In this document: in pieces, positions 16,931-24,335 of the stretch | Layout: every line of letters starts with the position of its first letter | Numbering within the stretch: position 1 is the stretch's first letter | DNA from: Ilyomonas limi | Lineage (GTDB): Bacteria > Bacteroidota > Bacteroidia > Chitinophagales > Chitinophagaceae | Assembly: GCF_005233845.1 (NCBI RefSeq) | Contig: NZ_SZQL01000020.1 | Location: forward strand, 34,471 to 98,470 | Direction of reading: 5' to 3' | DNA: 64,000 nt | Translations under genes and position numbers: made by a program | The notes under the pieces: generated by a model | Seen by the model: only the letters and a program-made list of their open reading frames with translations | Told to the model about the DNA's origin: nothing | Database searches by the model: none

Positions 16931-18469
16931 TTATTTCTTCAATGCTGCAGCAATCGCTTTCTGTGCCAGCGGTTCCATTATCTTATAGCCTGCCAGCGTT
17001 GGATGCACACCATCTTCCGAAAGCGATTTTGGTAACCCATTTCTTTCATCTTTCATAGCAGAAAAATAATCGAGATAAACGATGTTATTTTTATCTGCAT
17101 AATCTTTCAGCATTTTATTCAACTGTACTACTTTCGGGGCAGGCTGCAAACCCGGGCGCCAGGGAAAATCATAAGCTGGCAATATGGAAGAAATCACCAC
17201 TTTAATATTATTCGCTTTAGCCAGTTCTGCCATCGAAACAATATTGCCAAATGTTTGTTCCAGCGTCATTGGACCAGTGTTTTGTGCAATGTCATTAATA
17301 CCTGCTAAAATCACCACTGCTGCGGGTTTGAGGTCAATCACATCCTGGCGGAAACGTAGTAACATCTGCGGCGTAGTTTGCCCGCTAATGCCTCTGTCAA
17401 TATAGTTGTTATTGGTAAAGAAAGTGGAATCTGCACGCATCCAGCCTTCGGTTATGGAGTTACCCATAAACACTATACGATTGTTGGCAGAAGAGTTTAA
17501 ATGCTCATTCATATCGCTATACCGTTTCATATTAGGCCAGTCTTGCAACATCCGCTGCATTCCCTCAATTTGTTGTGTATTTAAGGAGATTGCACCCTTT
17601 ATAAAACCTTCTATATTCAGCCAGTCACCAAAACGGTCAATCCATGTATCGGTGGGTAAATGTTGCTGGCGCATACCAAAGCCGTGGCCGCCTTTTACAT
17701 ATAGGTGTAACTCTACCGGCTTTTTTGCATTCAGCCATTTATTATACAAATCTACGCTATGTGACGCCAGTCCTAAGTTATCGTCCGATGCAGCTGCAAT
17801 AAACATGGGGGGTGCATCATTTGCCACTGTGCCCATTAACTGCGCCGGCATGTAAGCATAAACAGGTGCCACAAAATCGGGGCGGTTTGCTGCAGTGTAG
17901 TTAAAAGCCGAAGAAGCAGCAACAGTGCCACCTGCAGAGAAGCCAATAATACCAATCTGGTCAGGCTCTAGGTTGTACTCCGCTGCATGTTGGCGTACAT
18001 AAGTAAGGGCTGCTTTACCATCGGCGATAGCCAGCAATATAGCGGCACTATCTTTTGCACGGCCTTCTTGGGTGCCTAAACCGGCTACCCATTCCTGCAC
18101 CGGATTGTTACTGATGGTATGTGCCAGGCGGTATTTTAAAACAAAACAAGTAACGCCTTTTTTGGTGAGCCAATTGGCTACATCGTAGCCTTCGCTGTTG
18201 ATAGATAACGCATGAAAACCGCCACCGGGACAAATAATAACTGCCGTTCCGGTTGCAGGCGCTGCAGCATCGGGCAGGAATACATTTAAAGTTGGTTTTG
18301 AAACATTGTACACAATTTTAGTTTTCCAGGCATTACTATCATTTTCTGCCTCATTCCAGTTCCAGTTTTCCGAACCGGGTGCGGGACCATTGTATAAGGG
18401 AATTACTTTTTGTTGTGCATGAACAGTGATAACAATAAATAGTAAAAAGAAGGCGGCAAGTTTTTTCAT
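16931..18469 (-). CDS. Secreted two-domain esterase: alpha/beta hydrolase fused to SGNH/GDSL hydrolase
   Basis: 512 residues after choosing the ATG at 18469, which starts the signal peptide (MKKLAAFFLLFIVITVHAQ). Domain one (about 40-290) is an acetyl-esterase-like alpha/beta hydrolase: oxyanion site PGGGFHALS, nucleophile Ser178 in GFSAGG, Asp229 or Asp230, and His262 in GGHGFGM. Domain two (about 320-512) is an SGNH hydrolase with all four blocks: GNSIT (Ser338), the Gly of ISGQT, AGINDI (Asn392) and DGVHPT (Asp486, His489). Both catalytic sets are complete. The likely role is stepwise deacetylation of a plant polysaccharide such as xylan or pectin. Confidence 0.9.
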   Translation of the reverse strand: MKKLAAFFLLFIVITVHAQQKVIPLYNGPAPGSENWNWNEAENDSNAWKTKIVYNVSKPTLNVFLPDAAAPATGTAVIICPGGGFHALSINSEGYDVANWLTKKGVTCFVLKYRLAHTISNNPVQEWVAGLGTQEGRAKDSAAILLAIADGKAALTYVRQHAAEYNLEPDQIGIIGFSAGGTVAASSAFNYTAANRPDFVAPVYAYMPAQLMGTVANDAPPMFIAAASDDNLGLASHSVDLYNKWLNAKKPVELHLYVKGGHGFGMRQQHLPTDTWIDRFGDWLNIEGFIKGAISLNTQQIEGMQRMLQDWPNMKRYSDMNEHLNSSANNRIVFMGNSITEGWMRADSTFFTNNNYIDRGISGQTTPQMLLRFRQDVIDLKPAAVVILAGINDIAQNTGPMTLEQTFGNIVSMAELAKANNIKVVISSILPAYDFPWRPGLQPAPKVVQLNKMLKDYADKNNIVYLDYFSAMKDERNGLPKSLSEDGVHPTLAGYKIMEPLAQKAIAAALKK

Positions 18470-18763
18470 GTAGCTTGATTTTTTTAGATAACCAAAGTAA
18501 GGTAATGTTCTTAATTGTATGATAGCAGTTTTTGTTGGGCAGCTTGATGTTGGGCGGCATGTAGTGTTCTGTTGGCCGACTATGAAAGCCGGATACAGAA
18601 CTAAAGTATAGATATATCCTGTTGCCCCGTAATGCTGGTTAGGCTGGGGCAGGAGCTGAAAGGTGAACAAATGTTAATGGTTTATTCATCATCGGATATA
18701 GCGCCAAACCGCCTGCTCCCAGCCGTTTTATAATTTTGTTGGTGAGCCAATAAGAGTTAAAAA

Positions 18764-20374
18764 CTATTTATTTTTTACAGTAATAATTATCCGCTGATAG
18801 CTTGTAAGTGATGGCGTTCCATTGTCTGTTGCTTCGAGAATTAAATGAATTGTCTGTCCACCCACTGCATCATTGAGAATAAGAACTCCAGCTTGCGCCG
18901 AAGCCGGATTGGAGATAACTACTTTATCAGGATAACTTCCTACCCCAAACTGCCACCATTTGAAGGAAATGGCATTGCCATCCGGATCGGAGACTGCTCC
19001 ATTCAGTCGTATTTTTTCTCCGGCAACAGCCAATACATGTAACGGCCCTTCTACTTTTACAACGGGTGCATGATTTGCATTGGCATACTTAGGCGTTACA
19101 GACCATTTAAGACGGGCGGCAAAATCATGCTGTGCCTGCGGAAAGAAATCAGGGTAAGCCAGTTCTTTTGCACTTTTATTTAACTGGTTATTTAAGGTGC
19201 TTAGTGTAGTTGCCATTGTATTGGCACTTGTATCAGAAGGGAAAGAAAAATTCATTGCCTCCATATTGCCTGTTTCACGGCCACCCCAACCACCATAAGA
19301 ACCCACTTCATAGGCACGTAATCCATTGCCCAACATATTCATAAATGTATGGTCGTCCCCTTCTCCCAGCCAGGAGCCTTTCGGTTGCACAGGCATCCAC
19401 ACCACATATCCCAGCCGCTTTAGTTCATCATTAGTATAGCCTGATATACCAAAATAATCCATAATGTCGCCTTTTACCATCTGTTTTCCATCACCCCAAA
19501 CCCGGTATAAGGCTCCTAACGGTCCACGATCCGATACATTTTCCTTCATCCACGATGCCGTCAAATAAACAGAATCCCCTTCTTTAGCTCCCAACTGCGC
19601 CCCGTATCCATAATTGGGACCACCTCTGAATTGCCTGTAATCAATATCAGGCCAATTAGGTTTGATATACTTTGCATACGTATCATCCTGATCGCCGGAA
19701 GGCAGCAATACTACTTTTCGCGAGATTTTCTTTTTAATAGCTTCCCATTCAGTGGTGTACTCATATTGCTCCTGTATTGATTTGAGTGCCCGGGCAATAG
19801 TGCTCTGGCCACCCCAGGCAGTTATAAAGAGTGGTTCAGGCTTATCATCCAACATCAACGATTTGATCAGGTCTGAGCCCGGTGAATCCTTAGAAATATC
19901 ACCATCAAATTCAATGTTTCCATACCTGATTTTCGATTTCAATTCATCCGGAGCCGGGTAATTGGAATTATGCACTTTCAGGTTCGGATATACTTTTCCA
20001 TACGCTTCTACGGCGTCATCAATGAAGCGCTCATTTTCAGCCCATCGCCAGGACGTACAAGGGCATGTATCTAACCCAAAGCGGGCATATTCTCTTCCGG
20101 GAACAAACCACTTGGTGCCTTTTCCATCTCCTTTCCAGTGGAAACCGCTGCTCGCATAAATAAGCCCTTCTATTTTAAAATCGCTGCTGTAGAGCAGGAA
20201 ACGGATAAGCGAGTTATTATCATCGAGTTCCGGATCTGCAGTAACAACGATCCGTGGTCGTACCTGCTCATAGGAAGATTGTGCACCTGCACTGTTTGCA
20301 TAGAGGCACATCATGATTAGCCCAATTGCGTAAAGGTGGATATTGCTCTGTAAATGTAGTGGATTTGAACTCAT
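18764..20374 (-). CDS. DUF1593 nucleoside-hydrolase-like secreted protein
   Basis: 536 residues with a signal peptide (cut near residue 32, after SAGAQ). The DUF1593 domain fills about 40-390 and opens with the nucleoside-hydrolase-like motif RIVVTADPELDDNNS, followed by GLIYASSGFHW, FITAWGGQSTIARAL and LLPSGDQDDTY. A C-terminal beta-sandwich of about 90 residues (ANHAPVVKVEGP to IIITVKNK) matches the extension often seen in this family, sometimes annotated as cellulose-binding. The Asp cluster suggests a hydrolase acting on a glycoside outside the cytoplasm; the substrate is unknown. Neighbours are other secreted carbohydrate enzymes. Confidence 0.85.
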   Translation of the reverse strand: MSSNPLHLQSNIHLYAIGLIMMCLYANSAGAQSSYEQVRPRIVVTADPELDDNNSLIRFLLYSSDFKIEGLIYASSGFHWKGDGKGTKWFVPGREYARFGLDTCPCTSWRWAENERFIDDAVEAYGKVYPNLKVHNSNYPAPDELKSKIRYGNIEFDGDISKDSPGSDLIKSLMLDDKPEPLFITAWGGQSTIARALKSIQEQYEYTTEWEAIKKKISRKVVLLPSGDQDDTYAKYIKPNWPDIDYRQFRGGPNYGYGAQLGAKEGDSVYLTASWMKENVSDRGPLGALYRVWGDGKQMVKGDIMDYFGISGYTNDELKRLGYVVWMPVQPKGSWLGEGDDHTFMNMLGNGLRAYEVGSYGGWGGRETGNMEAMNFSFPSDTSANTMATTLSTLNNQLNKSAKELAYPDFFPQAQHDFAARLKWSVTPKYANANHAPVVKVEGPLHVLAVAGEKIRLNGAVSDPDGNAISFKWWQFGVGSYPDKVVISNPASAQAGVLILNDAVGGQTIHLILEATDNGTPSLTSYQRIIITVKNK

Positions 20375-20853
20375 TAGTTTTAGTGTTTTTGTATTGATAT
20401 GTATTTGAATTTTCCTGGTGTTTTTGCCTTACTTGTCACCTTTTGACTGTTTAGTAACAGGAAAGTGTCGCAATTGCCAAAATGATTGTGGTTGCAGTAA
20501 GTATTCCAATATAATTGCAGCTACCATTCCAATAGCACCATACCTATGTGTTGCTTCATACAACTGAAAACTGTAGTTAAAGTAAGGTGCAGAAAATAAG
20601 GAGCAAGCGATAAGCAACTTGTTTTTCTGCTGAATAATGGCAACATAAACAAGCGCCTGCTTTAGTGTAAGGGCAGGCGCTTGTGCAGAATATAGTAGAG
20701 CAATAAGTGTAAGCCGTTGTTAAATAAAACCGGAACTACTAAGCCTCAATGAGAATAAGCTACGCGAAGTATGCTGCATTAAATCGTTGTGAACCTTTGC
20801 TCTTCGCGGTTCAAACAATTATTTATAAACGATTTTCAAACCGCTTTCATTTA
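20375..20853. other. 479-base gap with a hairpin
   Basis: Contains the hairpin at 20649-20684 and, before the DUF1593 gene, presumably its promoter. A 62-codon minus-strand frame (20429-20617) is present but has no recognisable features and was not called. Confidence 0.4.
20649..20684 (-). terminator. Hairpin, probable terminator of the isomerase-like gene
   Basis: 12-base perfect arms ACAAGCGCCTGC and GCAGGCGCTTGT with a 12-base loop. On the minus strand it is followed by TTATGTT, a weak T-tract. It lies about 170 bases after the stop of the gene at 20854. Confidence 0.5.
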
Positions 20854-21807
20854 TTACCCCAGCATCTTTTGCAGATAATTGTAACTATTAGTAATGTTTT
20901 GCAACGGTTGCGGCGCCTGATCCTGTTCTACGAAATAGTATTTCATACCCGATTCCTGTGCATTGTCAAATACATGTTTAAAATCAACAATGCCGGTGCC
21001 TACTTCTGCCGGAGCTTTTGTGTTTTTATCTAAGTCTTTTACATGCCAAAGCGGGAAGCGGCCAGGATGCAGCTTGAATAATGCAACCGGGTCCTGGTTT
21101 GCTTTGGTAGCCCATGCCAAATCCAGTTCCATCTTCACCAGATCTTTATCTGTGTTAGATAAAATATAATCAAACGGACGGTGACCTTCCACTTCATCAA
21201 ACTCGGTAGTGTGATTATGATAGGCAAACTGCACACCATTCTTCTTGCATGCTTCACCTGCTTTGCTAAACACCTCTACTGCTGTTTTTATCTCATCCAA
21301 AGTGTTTACCGGAATGCTGGAACATACCAGGTAGCTGATACCGCCTTCAGCAGCGGCATCTGCCAGCTCCTGATAATTTTCTTTCAGGTTTAATGACTTT
21401 GGTGCATTCTTAAACCGCTCCATATAACCTTTTATCCTCGCTGAATCTTCAGCAGTTTTAGCCATCTTCATCACTTGCGCCATTGTAAAAGGTGCACCGC
21501 CCACATGCGCCGAACGCCACGTCATACCCATATCTTTTATCATGGCAGCAAATTCTTTTGGCTTGTAACCATAAAAGTTGCCTTTCTCTGAGCCTGCGCT
21601 TTCCAGCTCCTTATAGCCAATGGCAGCCACTTTTTGTAAAGTACCTTTTGTGTCTGTAGTCATTAAATTGCCGAGGGTGTACAACTGAAGCCCGGCGGGC
21701 GGCATTGCAGTTGCACTAAAAAGAGATGTCGCACGGCTCATGCGTGGTAATAGTAAGCCTGCCACCGCAGCGGCAGCCGATTGTTGTAGAAATTTTCTTC
21801 TTTGCAT
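20854..21807 (-). CDS. Exported sugar phosphate isomerase/epimerase-like TIM-barrel protein
   Basis: 317 residues. The N-terminus QRRKFLQQSAAAAVAGLLLP is a twin-arginine signal. The mature part is a xylose-isomerase-like barrel: GLQLYTLG, IGYKELES (Glu), YHNHTTEFDE (His, Glu), MELDLAWAT (Asp) and WHVKDLD (His, Asp). These are the metal and base positions of the family, so activity is likely. The product would work in the periplasm, where neighbouring hydrolases release sugars. Closest in layout to the exported proteins at 5945 and 35891, but not a close copy. Confidence 0.87.
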   Translation of the reverse strand: MQRRKFLQQSAAAAVAGLLLPRMSRATSLFSATAMPPAGLQLYTLGNLMTTDTKGTLQKVAAIGYKELESAGSEKGNFYGYKPKEFAAMIKDMGMTWRSAHVGGAPFTMAQVMKMAKTAEDSARIKGYMERFKNAPKSLNLKENYQELADAAAEGGISYLVCSSIPVNTLDEIKTAVEVFSKAGEACKKNGVQFAYHNHTTEFDEVEGHRPFDYILSNTDKDLVKMELDLAWATKANQDPVALFKLHPGRFPLWHVKDLDKNTKAPAEVGTGIVDFKHVFDNAQESGMKYYFVEQDQAPQPLQNITNSYNYLQKMLG

Positions 21808-21827
21808 TATATGGTAGTTTTATTGTG

Positions 21828-22177
21828 TTAGATGATTATTGTTTTTGAAGTATAAAAGTCGTTAGGTGTAAAAGTGAATGGTCTATTGCCCGGCTTCTTT
21901 CGGATACTGTCATCTTCGTTTATACGGTGTCGTTGATAAACATCATACCTGTTTTTTCCTCAATGGTCATTTGTTGCAGTGGGTTGTTTATTCTTGCTTC
22001 AACAGGTTGTTTTAAGTCTTCATCCATTTTTCTGTTTTTGTTGAGCTGGCGGAAAGCAGTTTTGTGTTTGCTTTCATTTTGATGACTTGACCTGGTAAAG
22101 GGGATTTTGAAAGCGTTGATAGCCGAAGCTACAGCAATAACAGCAGCAGCAAAAAAGAGCAGTTTTTTAGGCAACAT
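21828..22177 (-). pseudogene. Remnant of a GH3 beta-glucosidase-like gene (N-terminus only)
   Basis: An 85-codon frame begins with a signal-like sequence (MLPKKLLFFAAAVIAVASA) and ends with EARINNPLQQMTIEEKTGMM, which is the start of the GH3 catalytic domain (family: MTLEEKxGMM). A stop at 21920 follows. In the next frame, about 31 further codons read INEDDSIRKKPGN, which resembles the continuation VNxDGSI of GH3, then stop at 21828. The remaining 600 or more residues of a GH3 enzyme are missing. So this is a frameshifted and truncated gene rather than a real small protein. It lies divergent from a Nudix-type sugar regulator. Confidence 0.65.
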
Positions 22178-22293
22178 GCAATGTTTTATAATAGTGTACT
22201 ACGAAAATAAAAGTTTATTCTGTGAAAAATACGCAATGGTATAAATTTTTTATTTTCACATGCCAAAAGACGGTTACACCTTAATTTTAACCT

Positions 22294-23070
22294 ATGCGAC
22301 AGAATGATACTTTAGACTTTGTACACCATGGTGATAAATATTTTTTGCACCATTTATCTATTGACTGTGTAATTTTTGGCTACCATGAGCGCCAGCTGAA
22401 AGTATTATTACTTAAATGGAAAAATGCTGAAAAATGGTCATTGCCCGGTGGTTTTATAAAACTGGAGGAAACATTGGAAGACGCGGCTTCGCGAATACTT
22501 ACAGAGCGTACCGGCTTATCTCAATTGTTTTTACAACAGTTTCATACGTTTGGCGAACCAAAACGGTCTGTACGGACAGCAGCAGACATTGCACACCTGG
22601 AATCTATATGGAAAACGGATGTTCCAAAAGAACATTGGTTGCTGAAAAGAACGGTCTCCATCGGTTATTATTCGGTAACAGAATATTCGCAGGTAAACCC
22701 GCAGCCTGACTATCTTTCTGATGAATGTACATGGCATGACATTCATTCTATTCCCCAACTTGTATTTGACCATAACCTCATTGTCACGGAAGCATTGAAG
22801 GCATTAAGAATGCAGATTAATTTGCAGCCAATTGGTTATAATTTATTGCCTAAAAAATTTACATTACCCGAAATACACGACCTGTACGAAACCATCCTGG
22901 ACAAGAAACTGGACCGTAGAAATTTCCCCAAAAAATTACTATCGCTCGGCATTATTAAAAAGCTGGATGAACAGAAAAGTATTGGTGCACACCGGTCGCC
23001 GTTTTTATACAAGTTTGATAAACGGAAGTATGATAAAGCTTTAAAAGAAGGCATTGTGCTGGCGTTTTGA
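22294..23070 (+). CDS. Nudix-domain transcriptional regulator (NrtR/AraR type)
   Basis: 258 residues. The N-terminal half is a Nudix fold, with WSLPGGFIKLEETLEDAA. The Nudix box is degenerate: the catalytic R-E-x-x-E-E becomes R-I-L-T-E-R, so hydrolysis is probably lost. The C-terminal half (about 165-258) is a winged-helix domain, with FTLPEIHDLYE, LDRRNFPKKLLSLGIIKKL and a basic RSPFLYKFDKRKYD end. This arrangement is the NrtR family; Bacteroidota members control sugar pathways such as arabinose use, with a sugar phosphate or ADP-ribose as ligand. The start ATG at 22294 lies 116 bases from the divergent GH3 remnant, whose intact ancestor may have been a target. Confidence 0.85.
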   Translation: MRQNDTLDFVHHGDKYFLHHLSIDCVIFGYHERQLKVLLLKWKNAEKWSLPGGFIKLEETLEDAASRILTERTGLSQLFLQQFHTFGEPKRSVRTAADIAHLESIWKTDVPKEHWLLKRTVSIGYYSVTEYSQVNPQPDYLSDECTWHDIHSIPQLVFDHNLIVTEALKALRMQINLQPIGYNLLPKKFTLPEIHDLYETILDKKLDRRNFPKKLLSLGIIKKLDEQKSIGAHRSPFLYKFDKRKYDKALKEGIVLAF

Positions 23071-23194
23071 TGTTGATAGATTTTCTTGTTAATTCACAAT
23101 CAGAGTCGTTACAGGCTTGTGGAATGACGGGCAACATTATCCTACTTTAACTTTAATATTATACCTGTATTGTAGTGAATAACCTAAACAAAAA

Positions 23195-23216
23195 ACCCTT
23201 TGTAGAAACAAAGGGT
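23195..23216 (-). terminator. Terminator of the LolA-like gene
   Basis: On the minus strand, ACCCTTTG and CAAAGGGT pair around a 6-base loop and are followed by TTTTTTGTTT. It lies 53 bases after the stop at 23269. Confidence 0.8.
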
Positions 23217-23268
23217 ACGATTGCTCCATTTTTATGAGAAAAGGATTGTAATTGCTTATTGTCTTTAT

Positions 23269-23997
23269 TTACTGTTTAGGCATATCGAATATGGTAGCAT
23301 CTACTGTTGGGTTAACGTCTACTTTGGTAACCTTCGCGGTTATGGAAAATTGCCCACCCATGTCTGTTTGTATAGCGCGCGGAAACACATAACCTTCCGG
23401 TGTCTTTTGAAAATCGGAGTTGGTAACTGTAATCGTAACCGGGTTACCCATCATTTCGCCATTTACACTCATCTGAATGATGTAATAAGTATTAGGGTCA
23501 ATGTAATAGGTAGCAGCATTGCCGGCTTTGTTGGTTATTTTCAGTTTATAGGCATTTACATCGCCCACTTTTTCCTGTCCCTGCAACTCCAGGGTGCTTC
23601 CTTTTTCGGTATAGTTGTATAATGGGCTGGTAGCATAAATCTGGTTTGCTCCTTGTTTATACTGCTCTTCGGGCATAGCTTGAGCAGTAGCAGCACCCGC
23701 CATCGGGTTAATCATCCAGCCGCTGGTGTCGGTTACTACCTGTATTACTTTCTGCCCCATCACATCCGATTCGGACCGGCTTCCTTTACCTTCTACGATA
23801 GTAACCGAAGAGAGTGCTTCATTGCCCATTATCTGCATAGTCATGTCCATGTGAAGGGATTTTAACTGTGCCTGTTTGTCTTTGCCACCCATTGCTTCAA
23901 TATGTTTGTTTACAATATCATCGGTAGTTTGCGCATGTACCTGAGCAAAACATACCAATGCCGTTAATAACAGCAGGCTGTGTTTAAGCGTTTTCAT
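23269..23997 (-). CDS. Outer membrane lipoprotein-sorting (LolA-like) protein
   Basis: 242 residues with a signal peptide (cut after VHAQ near residue 22). The mature protein has the alternating beta-strand pattern of the LolA/LolB-like fold: HIEAMGGKDKQAQLKSLHMD, then a run of strands with YYIDPNTYYIIQMS and a closing VDATIFDMPKQ. In Bacteroidota such proteins are abundant and are annotated as lipoprotein-sorting family proteins. They probably bind a lipid or lipidated ligand in the periplasm. It may be co-expressed with the receptor gene upstream (24336), but a terminator lies between them. Confidence 0.75.
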   Translation of the reverse strand: MKTLKHSLLLLTALVCFAQVHAQTTDDIVNKHIEAMGGKDKQAQLKSLHMDMTMQIMGNEALSSVTIVEGKGSRSESDVMGQKVIQVVTDTSGWMINPMAGAATAQAMPEEQYKQGANQIYATSPLYNYTEKGSTLELQGQEKVGDVNAYKLKITNKAGNAATYYIDPNTYYIIQMSVNGEMMGNPVTITVTNSDFQKTPEGYVFPRAIQTDMGGQFSITAKVTKVDVNPTVDATIFDMPKQ

Positions 23998-24290
23998 GTG
24001 TTGTTTGTTTTGCGTTTAATAATTTGCAGTAGAGATTGTGAATGTATAATTTTTACAGATGCGTTAGGAGGTCTATAATTTGTACGGCGAAGTAATGTTT
24101 TGGCCGCGTAAAAAGCTGTTTGAGATAATTATTTTAACTACAAACCTGCCTGCCGGTAAAACGAGGGTATTAAGACCTCGAAGCTTACGAAAATTTAATA
24201 AAGAATACTTTGTATAACTTATATTCTTTTTGCCTTAATGGTTTTAATTTTTAAACAATTTCTCATAAGAACTTTGCCTTACATAGTATA
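23998..24290. other. 293-base gap upstream of the LolA-like gene
   Basis: AT-rich, with no gene or fold found except the terminator that follows at 24291. The promoter of the LolA-like gene is expected here. Confidence 0.4.
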
Positions 24291-24318
24291 AAAGCCGGTG
24301 CAATGATGCACCAGCTTT
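24291..24318 (-). terminator. Terminator of the outer-membrane receptor gene
   Basis: AAAGCCGGTGCA pairs with TGCACCAGCTTT around ATGA, with one wobble. On the minus strand the hairpin is followed by TTTTATA. It begins 18 bases after the stop at 24336. Confidence 0.8.
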
Positions 24319-24335
24319 CTATGTTCCACTCACCA

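Noticed and set aside
20429..20617. 62-codon minus-strand frame in the gap between DUF1593 and isomerase genes
   Set aside because: No signal, domain or ribosome site; composition looks like chance in AT-rich sequence.
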